DNA from: Phoronis ovalis
Lineage: Eukaryota > Phoronida > Phoronidae
NCBI GenBank assembly: GCA_028565635.1
Contig: JAOXYB010020170.1
Coordinates: 1 to 17,625 of the forward strand
DNA length: 17,625 nucleotides
Direction: 5' to 3'
Below the pieces are notes generated by a model. That model was not told the DNA's origin. It saw only the letters and a list, made by a program, of their open reading frames with translations, and did not search any database. The position numbers and the translations under genes are program-made. Shown piece by piece: positions 9,181 to 17,625 of the stretch. Positions within the stretch are counted from its first letter, which is position 1. The number at the start of each line of letters is the position of its first letter.

Positions 9181-12100
9181 TCTGGGTAAGTTAAACAAAA
9201 ATATATATATTTCTTGGGTTTAATTACAAAAATGACATTCCAAGTACAGATATTTTTATGTCAACAACTGTCTGATAGCAGTAAATACAAAGATACGGGA
9301 TTTTTTTTTCTCCTTGTTCGTATTACGAATTTTAAAGTTATTTTTGCGTAATTAATCATATAATAGGATGTAAGGGTGAAACATCAACAAAAAGATATCC
9401 ACACATAAAAAGCATCGTTTTATTTTAGATACTTTGTACAATAAATTTATAGAAATTGTTTCAGCTGTACAGATTTACATCAGTTAGCTACGGTTGATTC
9501 AAATTTTAAAGGAAGCTCGGAATAAAATGGAGTATAACCACCGAAGCGTTTTGATTATGATAAATAACGATGTTAAAATTTGCTGGCAACTTGTCACTTC
9601 CTAGTGCTTATGTATAACACATTAAGTTATAGAAGCCTTCAGGTGGAAAAATTAAAAATCACGGTCATAGAGCTTTATGTAAATATATCAAAGAGAAATT
9701 GAACATTTTTTTTCATGTAAATTGTTCTCAAGGGATGTGTAAAATTTATTTCGCATCACATCAGACGTGTTAGTCTGAATGGAAACCCTACTTGGTTTTG
9801 TTTTTGTTTAATAAGTCATGCAGTAAACAAATATGCCGAACTATTTTAATTTTAGTAATGAACCTAACATGTTGATACTGATAAAATAATTAGACTGGAT
9901 ATTAGTTGTCGTAAATTATAAAATTTAGAGTCTGGATTCTTTTGAATGTATAATGTGTAGCCTAGGATTTCAGTAAGTTCGATTTTATTGATCTGTTGTA
10001 GCTTTTGGCGGGGAGCTTTTGATTTATTAATTAGAATGCTCATGAAATTTTCAAACGTTTTCTACATCTCACGGAATGGGAGGAAAGAGATTGCATTTTG
10101 TAAAAGCCTGCTTTCAAAATTAGAGACAGCATTTGATTGTCTCGTGAGAAATAAGATATGGAGATGTTGTTTAGAAATATAAAACTTCACCAAACTGGCA
10201 TACAAAAGGATCAGTGTGTTTTGATAACCATTCCTATTTCTCCATTTCACACTAAATTATGTTTATACACACAAAAAGTTTTCATTTCACTATAAAAGCC
10301 CAGATTGAAAAGTTGTTTATTTTGATTCTATTAGCGAAATAATTGGCTGGTATCAATAGCGTAAATTTGTGAAGGAAAATATTTGCTCAGTGGTTACTCC
10401 ATTTTTATAGCTATAAATTAAATTTAATGCGATGCCTTAATATTATTAACATACCCGTAACTGTCGATCTGTGTCCAAAAATATGCTTCTCGGTTAAATA
10501 TTACGTTAAAAGTTTTATATTATGCACGCCTTATCTTAAATTAATGGAGCTGAACTATTGATTCTGTGCATGATTGCGTTGGAAAATTAAAAAGTTCAGT
10601 AAGTCAGGCTCTTTATAAATAGTGTTACGGTGGAGAGTAAACAGTTTTGTGAAATTTAAATTGATAATGTGTGGGACAGCGCTGCATCGTATTTCCTAGA
10701 TTGACGAAATATTTTTCAAATACGCCATTAATTAAGGTGTGTAGCGTAGAAAATATAATTTAATATTATTTTCCTGAAGTAGCGTTAATATCTTGTTCAG
10801 GTGACATCAAGATTATATTCGTAGTTTTTACGTCAAATATTTTGTCATCAAAAGGCTTTAGAGTTGCTAAGTTATGCAATCAGATATCCTGACATCAGTC
10901 ACCAACCTAATTAATTAGTATTAAAATGTAGAAAGCAGTACTTGATCCTGTCATGTTTTACAATAACACTTCAAAAGTATAATATCTTTAATAAGTACAG
11001 AGGTAACAGCCAATGCAACACCCCTTATAACTAGAACTCCTAGGGAAGCCGAACAAAGAATTAACCGCTTTCTAACTGGGCTGTCAGGTTGCTGAGTTAT
11101 TGAAAACAATGAAAACATACATTTTATATTGAACTCAGCTTGTTAAAGGTATGCACAGTATGATGGATCACAGGCAGTATGGAATTATTAATACATCAAT
11201 TATGAAAGGTTGAAATATTTGAATTTTTTTTAAAAACGCATGCAGTCATTGACACAAACACAATGCACATATGATGTCAATACTTAGAAGTGAGCAAAAG
11301 GTGTGACAACTGTGTTCAAGTGTGAATGCGTAACCTCTGCCCTGCCATAAAACAAACGACAGTCTCGGTCATGGCAGATGGGTCATGTGAGGTGAACTCG
11401 AAATATTATACTATCAATATTGTCTCTTTTGGCATACATTTCTTTTCCCAAGGTGTGAAGTATGTTGACAATTTTGAGAAAATGTGCAGCTTGAAATAGT
11501 TTAGATAATCAAAAGCAAGGGAGAACTTATCCCTGGTAATTACTGAAGTAATTGAAACATTGTGTGATGATGTTCTAATCGCGAGCTTAATTGATTTATC
11601 CATAAAACGAAACTGTTTTAATTGTTGGTTAAATGGCTACAATATTCTTCTATGGACTACCAAAGCGGTAGTACCAGATACTTTTGTTACAAGTTCGGTG
11701 TGGTACATTTTTCCTGCGTGCTTTATGAAATGATTATTATTTGATGTGCTGCTAAATGTTTTATGTCATGTTTACAAGCTTGTCAACTGCTTACTCAAAT
11801 TAAGACATATCAGCAAGCACCTGCCATTTCTATATTTGTATTAGCCCAATAATTCACTTACTACATGCTGTACATTTCCATCTTTGGGGCACTTATTAAA
11901 CTACGAGATTCCTGGATAAGTGGCAAAACTAATATTTAAGATTATGAGAATTGTTGTATTCGTAAATATTTTCTCATAGTTATGAATTGTTTTCTCATGC
12001 CATTTTTGTTAAACGGTAAACCATCTGCGAATAAAGGGAATTGCATGTTGGATCGACATGTGCTGTCGAGGTCATTATTAGAAAAGCTTATGCTTAAATA

Positions 12101-13361
12101 ATAATCTTCACATTTTTGTAACATCGTTGGCAGGTCGTTATATTCTCGTTATCAACATTTTGCCAGGGAATTCGTTACCACTTTCTGAAAGAACGCCCCC
12201 TGGGCAATCTTTCACAACACATAATATTAATGACACGCACAGTTGATCAGTTCCTTGTGGAAAATATTGTGGCCTTCAAAAGGGTTTTTTGGATTTATTA
12301 TGTTTAATAATAGGGTTTGATAATTTATTATTGGTGTTTCACAGAATTTTCTAATAAATTTCAAGAAATTTAAATCGCCCGACAATTTTGTACTTGTAGG
12401 GAAGTTTTAATCCTATCCCATAATTTGTCAGCGACCCAGTGATGTAACCAGTCATTTCCACACCGTGGTGAACAAAGTGAATTCTCGGGACACATGGCCA
12501 ACAACATTATTGCTCAAGCGTTTCACTTTCACTGTTGTTTTACCATACTGGTGGTTAACAGCTTGTGGTTGGCACTACGAAACTTCTTCAGCATTTGGTG
12601 ATTTCAGTATGCTTGTGAAAGTCACTAGGGCACTAAACGCAACGCTAATTTAATTCAAAAGTACACGTCTGGGAAATGACAGTTATAGCCGAATAAAGTA
12701 TTACTACGTATTAATTATAAAAATACTAGTATTCGCCTAATTTTCCTAAATTAAAGTTCGTCCTGCTTCCGAAAGATCTTTTCGTCAACTGAAGATACTG
12801 TAAAATGAGCCATTCTGCGATAAATCGCCCAGGGCGTAGTAATATGAAAAAATTCTCGTTATCAACTTTTTTGCCTGGCATTTTGCTACAGTATTATATA
12901 TTACGAAATATATATAAAGCAGATGAAGCCAACAGGTATTGTTTTTAAGAAATGTTGCCATCTGTAGAGAGAAAAAAATCCCCATAAAATAACTGGCAAG
13001 AATGTTAGAACTAAAGATCCGAACGCTTAAGTTGGGAAAATGAAACGTTTGATCGTTTTTTTTAAAAAGCATAAACGGCAAATTTTCAATTAAAATGCCA
13101 AAAATTAAAGTAAAACGAAAGGAATTCTCCTTATCATAAGTAATGACCGGAAACAACATTTTTTACCAAGTAACTGAAAATATGCCTAGACGTGCTAATG
13201 CAATCCTATGTTGAATATTTCGAAAATGAAATTACCTTTAGGAATTAACATGCGCGCGGTTATGACGCTGACTGGTGGGGACTGCGACAGTGTGATTTAT
13301 GAGATTATCACGAGATTTCCCCCATGGTTTCTATCTCTCAACTTCTTTGCATTTGTTTCAG
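9181..13361. other. AT-rich non-coding DNA ending in the acceptor of the LRR coding exon
   Basis: No supported gene is seen. A 124-codon minus-strand frame at 12785-13159 is AT-driven with no domain. The near-identical strings at 12142 and 12852 (exact 15-mer ATTCTCGTTATCAAC) are the only notable repeat. The last 30 bases are pyrimidine-rich and end TTTGTTTCAG, a strong 3' splice site. The DNA immediately upstream is therefore intron of the LRR gene. Confidence 0.5.
13340..13361 (+). other. Splice acceptor preceding the LRR coding exon
   Basis: The pyrimidine-rich sequence ACTTCTTTGCATTTGTTTCAG ends at 13361, followed by GTGAAG and then the tandem start codons. This places the exon boundary six bases before the first ATG. 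It explains why the reading frame's 23 extra upstream codons (from the ATG at 13299) are most likely intronic. Confidence 0.75.
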
Positions 13362-13367
13362 GTGAAG

Positions 13368-15704
13368 ATGATGGCAATAATACAGGTTTGCCTGATACTA
13401 CTATATGGGTCGATTACAGTGACCACAGCTGCTGGATGTCCCGAACAATGTACATGTAACCAAGGCTTAACCATAATACATTGTGAAGATGGCAACATCA
13501 TAAATATTCCAGAACTACCATCAACAACTATAGAACTTTATCTGGATAAAAATCGCTTGACGCAGCTTCATAATCAATCCTTCGTTGGTCTAAAGAATAT
13601 TGAAATAATTAGTTTAGTTGACAATGAAATCTCTGAGCTTTCTCGCATGGACTTTAAAGGCGCAGGAAGTGTAAAAATCATAAAACTTGCTGGCAATCGT
13701 CTCACCAGTTTGACCGATGACGTGTTTGAATGGACACGAAATATTGAAAGTTTAGATTTAAGTCGTAATGGTTTTATGTCGATTCCGGACCACAGTCTGC
13801 AATATTTACCACATCTTCAAGTGCTGAACATGAGTCACAATGCTCTTACAACACCGGTCCTCGGACCAGGATTCCGTACAACTACTAAATTAGAAACGCT
13901 TGACTTGAGTGGAAATAATCTATTCAGCGTGGAGAACCATGCATTTCATGCTATGACATGGTGGGAGGGGAACGACATATTTCTCAATCTGTCAGAATGC
14001 AATCTCAAATACATTTCCAGTGGTGCTTTTAGTAGTCTTCACCAGCTAGCCTTCCTAGATCTTTCGGGCAATACACATATAACTTTTGATCAATTAAAAC
14101 TGGTAATAAAGGAATTAGAAATTTCGGCGCTCAAAGTGCTCGTCTTATCCCGCATGAATTTAACAGACATCAGCGATCTATTTGCACAGTTACAAGAACC
14201 AAAGTTGGAGTATCTAGACCTCTCGCATAACTCTATACAGCGAATCCCATTACGCGCATTCTACACCTTAGGCGAATTGACTACATTGGATTTGAGTTAT
14301 AATAAAATGGAGGACGTTGGACACTACAGAGGTCTACGAAATCTAATGTACTTGTATCTGTCACAGAATAGAATCGCTAACATAGACTACAGCCGCGGCT
14401 TTGAAGATCTGCAGACGTTGCGTGCATTAGATCTCGATCATAATGAACTTTCCATCGTGACTGATGCACCATTTGAGAATATGTATTATTTAGAAGAATT
14501 AAACCTCAGCTTTAACAATATTTCTGATTTTCAAATCAGTTCAGCTTTCGAGTATCTTAAACGGTTAAATATTGCTTCTAACAAATTAACAACTCTGGGT
14601 TCAATCTCAAGATTAAGGTCGTTGGAGGAATTGGATGTTAGCGGTAACTATCTGACTCGACTGGACAAAGATATGTTCTATCGAGGTCGAAAATTATTTC
14701 ATGTCAACTTTAGCCATAATGCAATCCGAGAAATAGACAATAACACATTTATGGGGTACACGCCTCAAGTAATTGATCTGTCTCATAACAGAATCACTGA
14801 TATTGACAATCTAGGCTGGACAATAGCACGCAGCATTCATTTGCAGGGTAACTACATACAGAAGATCAACAGCAACTCTCTCTCTGGATTACTTTGGGTG
14901 AAATATTTAGATCTGAGTAATAATACCATTGACATGTTATCCTTCAGTAGCCTTCGAGATTTGGCTCAGGTGGAAACTCTGTCTCTGTCAAATAATCGTC
15001 TAGGTTCATTTTTCCAAGAACCAAAGTCGGCACAGATATTTGGCCGAGATCTCCCTCGTCTACAAAAACTTGACATTTCAGCTAACAAGATTACAGATTT
15101 GCAGAAAGACATACTTTCCAATCTTACTTCACTCATACATTTGAATCTCAGTACGAACCGCCTGACGTCACTTGCGGGTGAGTGGTTGGAATATGTCGAC
15201 GTCCAGTTTTTAGATGTATCTGAAAACAGTATATCGGCTGTGGAACCTGAGATCTTCTCCACGCTGTCATCATTACAAAAATTAGACATGTCTCGAAATC
15301 CGTTTATGTGCAACTGTGACTTAGTAGCTTTTCGTGAATGGATAGGCTCAACGTCGATTGAGATAATCAATCTCGAACAGCCTAATTATTATGAATGTGC
15401 CGGACCATACTCGTGGAAAGGAACCAATTTAATGAATTTTCAAGTACATAACAACTGTAAAGATCCAGTAGACAAAAGGATTATATTGGCTGTTATTGGA
15501 TGTACGGCTTTTGCCATCTTCCTCATTGCCGGCATTATATTTTACCAGCATAGATGGCGTATAAAGAGAAAACTTGCCCGTAATCACCACTACCGAGCAA
15601 TATACGATAACAATGGCCGAACTGGTATGAAAATGGGACAGACCGATGTACCTGAAACAACGAAGTCACTACATGACAATAATGGTGCTCGTGTCTGGGT
15701 GTAA
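13368..15704 (+). CDS. Type I transmembrane leucine-rich-repeat protein (about 25 LRRs, no TIR)
   Basis: The gene encodes a 778-residue cell-surface protein in one uninterrupted exon. Residues 1-22 are a signal peptide (MMAIIQVCLILLYGSI then TTAA). LRRNT cysteines are at 24, 28, 30 and 39. About 25 repeats of the LxxLxLxxNxL type, mostly 22-25 residues, fill about 55-643. Repeats 6, 8 and 21 are longer (28-30). The Asn ladder is broken in repeats 7 (Cys) and 9 (Met). LRRCT starts at NPFMCNC, with cysteines at 648, 650, 677 and 697. The membrane helix is about 705-726, followed by QHRWRIKRK, a stop-transfer signal. The 52-residue tail has YRAI, a YxxPhi sorting-type motif, and ends RVWV. Many N-glycosylation sequons lie in the repeats. 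There is no TIR, Ig or kinase domain, so it is not a Toll receptor. Chaoptin- or Toll-ectodomain-like adhesion or receptor proteins are the nearest class, but I cannot name an orthologue. The start is one of two tandem ATGs at 13368 and 13371. I rejected the ATG at 13299 because it lies before the splice acceptor. Confidence 0.93.
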   Translation: MMAIIQVCLILLYGSITVTTAAGCPEQCTCNQGLTIIHCEDGNIINIPELPSTTIELYLDKNRLTQLHNQSFVGLKNIEIISLVDNEISELSRMDFKGAGSVKIIKLAGNRLTSLTDDVFEWTRNIESLDLSRNGFMSIPDHSLQYLPHLQVLNMSHNALTTPVLGPGFRTTTKLETLDLSGNNLFSVENHAFHAMTWWEGNDIFLNLSECNLKYISSGAFSSLHQLAFLDLSGNTHITFDQLKLVIKELEISALKVLVLSRMNLTDISDLFAQLQEPKLEYLDLSHNSIQRIPLRAFYTLGELTTLDLSYNKMEDVGHYRGLRNLMYLYLSQNRIANIDYSRGFEDLQTLRALDLDHNELSIVTDAPFENMYYLEELNLSFNNISDFQISSAFEYLKRLNIASNKLTTLGSISRLRSLEELDVSGNYLTRLDKDMFYRGRKLFHVNFSHNAIREIDNNTFMGYTPQVIDLSHNRITDIDNLGWTIARSIHLQGNYIQKINSNSLSGLLWVKYLDLSNNTIDMLSFSSLRDLAQVETLSLSNNRLGSFFQEPKSAQIFGRDLPRLQKLDISANKITDLQKDILSNLTSLIHLNLSTNRLTSLAGEWLEYVDVQFLDVSENSISAVEPEIFSTLSSLQKLDMSRNPFMCNCDLVAFREWIGSTSIEIINLEQPNYYECAGPYSWKGTNLMNFQVHNNCKDPVDKRIILAVIGCTAFAIFLIAGIIFYQHRWRIKRKLARNHHYRAIYDNNGRTGMKMGQTDVPETTKSLHDNNGARVWV

Positions 15705-15737
15705 TGATAAGGAAAGCGTGGCAATAGAGAATCAGAA

Positions 15738-15743
15738 AATAAA
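15738..15743 (+). terminator. Proximal poly(A) signal of the LRR gene
   Basis: This is a canonical AATAAA 33 bases after the stop codon. If used, it would exclude all three Pumilio elements from the transcript. Confidence 0.35.
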
Positions 15744-15831
15744 TTTTTAAAAACCTGCGCTGTTCAATATCGAATAGAATGTTATGATTATATACACCGT
15801 TCAAGCTTATACTATTTTTGTATAAAATGAC

Positions 15832-15839
15832 TGTAAATA
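15832..15839 (+). promoter_or_regulatory. Pumilio-binding element 1 in 3' UTR
   Basis: TGTAAATA is a perfect match to the UGUANAUA element bound in mRNA by PUF-family (Pumilio) repressors. It lies on the sense strand of the 3' UTR. Confidence 0.5.
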
Positions 15840-15882
15840 GAAGACTTAATTTATTAATATCAATTTGTTATATGGATGACTG

Positions 15883-15890
15883 TGTAAATA
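15883..15890 (+). promoter_or_regulatory. Pumilio-binding element 2 in 3' UTR
   Basis: This is a second exact TGTAAATA, 51 bases after the first one and on the sense strand. Confidence 0.5.
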
Positions 15891-16018
15891 GCGTTATTTC
15901 GCGAGCATGTCGCACATGCCGACGTGCCTGTGTAAAAAAGAAGGTTTTGCAACCCAAAGATAGATAGATGATCATGTGTAATCTTTTAAGGCGCATTTGA
16001 CTAATTAGTGGACAAAGC

Positions 16019-16026
16019 TGTATATA
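16019..16026 (+). promoter_or_regulatory. Pumilio-binding element 3 in 3' UTR
   Basis: TGTATATA is also a perfect UGUANAUA match and lies before the distal poly(A) signal. It is the variant used in classical PUF targets. Confidence 0.5.
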
Positions 16027-16167
16027 CTAAAAAACGTCTACAACTTTTGAATTGTTATCAGTGATGTAATCATTTGGCTAGCTCATAGTTTGTTTTGTAA
16101 TTAGCTATATGTATGCATATACATAACTAGTGAGATTTAACTTTTTCACACTATAATAATTGTTTTG

Positions 16168-16173
16168 AATAAA
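16168..16173 (+). terminator. Distal poly(A) signal of the LRR gene
   Basis: AATAAA lies in the context TTTTGAATAAAGAT. It is the most likely main 3' end signal, with cleavage probably at about 16185-16200. Confidence 0.55.
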
Positions 16174-16435
16174 GATATTAATTAAAATCAATTAAACATA
16201 CAATCAGTCCGTTACACAGACCTCCATTATGCCACTGGTGTTTGATCGTGATCCCAACACTAGATCTAGTAAACGCTTTAATATTTCAAAGCAAACGAAT
16301 TTGAAGTTGTTGAAGTCTATATGAAGTGTTATCCAGCGCAATTATGCAACACTCACACCATCTTACAACTTTCAGCACTGCTGAATACACAATTATGTTT
16401 TTACTTAATCATTCAACCACACAGAAACGTTGGAG

Positions 16436-16530
16436 GCAACTGGCCACCTATGACACTGTACCACTGTACAGCAATTAATCACGAATGATACTAAAACTAC
16501 TGTACCGCACCAATGAATCTCCAACACTGA
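16436..16530. repeat. Possible diverged minisatellite units
   Basis: The string CAACTGGCCACCTATGACAC, followed by TGTACCACTG, and later GCACCAATGAATCTCCAACACTGA, resemble the 27-bp units found from 17012 onward (core CACCAATGACA then ACCAACTGA). The match is imperfect, so this is a suggestion of an older outlying copy. Confidence 0.35.
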
Positions 16531-16705
16531 GTGTTTTAACATTGTTCTTAAAGTTAGTGTCTTGCAACTTTCGTTATAAATGATGTTGGAACATGTTTTC
16601 CCAAATCAATTTCCTATAACTGAAATCTACTAAATGATTAATTTCATAGAATGTTAGCTCTGTGGGAAAGATAACTTGCCAACGAATTAACAATAGCACA
16701 TTTTG

Positions 16706-16719
16706 CCGCTAGATGGCGC
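16706..16719 (+). promoter_or_regulatory. Near-consensus CTCF binding site
   Basis: CCGCTAGATGGCGC matches the CTCF core CCASYAGRKGGCRS at 13 of 14 positions; only the third base differs. CTCF recognises essentially this core in insects as well as vertebrates. The site is about 540 bp downstream of the distal poly(A) signal of the LRR gene, a reasonable place for a boundary. Confidence 0.45.
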
Positions 16720-17011
16720 ATTCTAACCGAAACATTTTTATCCGCAACTGACAACGGTGACAATAATTACACTATTTTACCATTTGCTTCAAATGTATCC
16801 GAGGTATACTGATATGTGTTTAAGTACATTATACTCTGTAATGATTAAACTGACAAGTAAAATTCGTAGACCTGCATAGTCAGCGCATGCGATCAACTTG
16901 AATACAAGTTTGAAACCTAATACTGAATGACAACGCAATTACTTAATATTAATTCCCAATAAATACAAAATTAGGTAAGAAACATAAGAGATGACTCGGT
17001 GGTCAAAGTGG

Positions 17012-17494
17012 CCACCAATGACATGAATCAACTGTCCATCAATGATACTTTGAACCAACTGATGACTATATACCACAGTGAACTAACTGACCGTCGTGAC
17101 ATATAATGAACCAATTAATGCATTAATTGTACGTGAAGCAACTGGTCACCAATCAGACCAATGAACACAGAGAACCTAGGACAGTAAATTCACTGATCAC
17201 AATGGCACTTTGAATCAACTGACCACCAACACCAATCACATAGTGAAGTTCCAAACTCCCTTGACATGGTGAACCAATCGAGCACCAATGCAATTTTGAA
17301 GCAACTGTCACCAGGAATGACACAGTAAACCAAGTTAACACCAAGTTTGCATCAAATAAACTGAACACCAATGACACTTCAAACCAAATGACCACCAGTA
17401 ACACAGTGCACTAATTGACTAGTACCTAAGACAGGAAGAGCCAACAGACCATGACAAGAAGAATTATAACCAACAGACCACCAATAACAACAAG
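17012..17494. repeat. Degenerate minisatellite, about 27-bp unit
   Basis: The region consists of imperfect tandem units. Each begins with a CACCAATGACA-like core and ends with a TGAACCAACTGA-like half. Clear cores occur near 17012, 17038, 17149, 17225, 17282, 17308, 17338, 17366, 17391 and 17478. Spacings cluster around 26-30 bp, with longer gaps where units have decayed or been interrupted. The strand is arbitrary. Because 27 is a multiple of three, the minus strand shows open frames with recurring WF-VS-like peptides; these are repeat artefacts, not genes. Confidence 0.75.
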
Positions 17495-17625
17495 AGGTCT
17501 GCGGGTGCAGACAGGTGCCCATCATATGATGTAGTTTCTGTAGTAACTGTTGTAAAGCCATCTTTGTATGTATAAGAGTTGTGAGGTTGATAATAGAGGG
17601 AAAATCTTGAAAGTGATTTACATGA
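17495..17625. other. Non-coding end of window
   Basis: No repeat unit, open frame or motif that I can support is present. Confidence 0.4.

Larger units (their letters stand above)
15705..16190 (+). other. 3' UTR of the LRR gene
   Basis: The stop TAA is followed directly by in-frame TGA and TAA, giving three consecutive stops (15702-15710). AATAAA occurs at 15738-15743 (very proximal) and at 16168-16173 (distal). Use of the distal signal would give a 3' UTR of about 480 nt containing three UGUANAUA elements. The end coordinate is an estimate from the distal signal. Confidence 0.6.
16200..17010. other. Non-coding DNA downstream of the LRR gene
   Basis: No gene is seen. It contains a 12-bp perfect palindrome ACTAGATCTAGT at 16259-16270, a GC-richer segment at about 16430-16530 that resembles diverged minisatellite units, and a near-consensus CTCF site at 16706-16719. 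Confidence 0.5.

Noticed and set aside
11284-11330. String GTGAGCAAA near 11291 resembling the seed of insect miR-87
   Set aside because: The match does not extend through the mature sequence and no precursor hairpin is evident around it.
12785-13159. 124-codon minus-strand open frame
   Set aside because: Composition is AT-driven (F, I, L, K, N, Y), with no recognisable motif, no splice signals and no poly(A) evidence. It sits in the presumed intron.
1919-13361. Intact transposable element in the long non-coding stretch
   Set aside because: I saw no long terminal or inverted repeats and no transposase or reverse transcriptase frames. Only short hairpins were visible, so a database search would be needed to detect decayed copies.
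13299-13367. Upstream 23-codon extension of the LRR reading frame starting at ATG 13299
   Set aside because: It lies before a strong pyrimidine-rich splice acceptor ending at 13361. The signal peptide begins right at the tandem ATGs 13368 and 13371, so the extension is most likely intronic.
14966-15370. 134-codon minus-strand frame inside the LRR gene
   Set aside because: It is the antisense shadow of a strongly supported coding exon and has no domain of its own.
17153-17404. 83-codon minus-strand frame
   Set aside because: It is produced by the minisatellite, whose period is about nine codons. The recurring WF-VS peptides mirror the repeat units.

Overview
This window looks like nuclear DNA of an arthropod, most likely an insect with a fairly large, AT-rich genome. 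The evidence is GT-AG introns, AATAAA poly(A) signals, a tRNA gene with a canonical-position intron and internal pol III boxes, a secreted/transmembrane leucine-rich-repeat (LRR) protein of a style common in insects, and long AT-rich non-coding stretches. I see no bacterial gene organisation, operons, CRISPR or intact mobile elements. The lineage within arthropods cannot be decided from this sequence.

Layout. (1) Positions 358-1375 hold the 3' part, or all, of a small spliced plus-strand gene. It has three exons with matching phases, ends at a stop at 1351-1353, and has AATAAA at 1369. It encodes a 77-residue protein of unknown family if it starts at 487, and single-frame ORF finding misses it. 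(2) Positions 1809-1918, minus strand, are a tRNA-Arg(CCT) gene interrupted by a 37-nt intron next to the anticodon, followed by a T6 terminator. (3) About 1.9 to 13.3 kb is AT-rich non-coding DNA. It probably contains the upstream intergenic region, 5' UTR exon(s) and a long first intron of the next gene. Only a few short hairpins, motif pairs and candidate splice donors can be picked out there. (4) Positions 13362-16190 form the single coding exon and 3' UTR of a 778-residue type I membrane protein. It has a signal peptide, LRRNT, about 25 LRRs, LRRCT, one membrane helix and a 52-residue tail with a YxxPhi motif and a hydrophobic C-terminus. The exon starts at a strong splice acceptor six bases before the start codon. 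The 3' UTR carries three perfect Pumilio elements. (5) Positions 16.2-17.6 kb are downstream DNA with a near-consensus CTCF site and a degenerate minisatellite of about 27 bp period.

The genes do not form a pathway: they are a small unknown protein gene, a housekeeping tRNA and a cell-surface LRR receptor or adhesion molecule. The most interesting items are the hidden three-exon gene, the tRNA-Arg(CCT) intron, the Pumilio-element cluster, the receptor's tail motifs, and the CTCF site next to the minisatellite. I did not find a clear novel multi-gene system.
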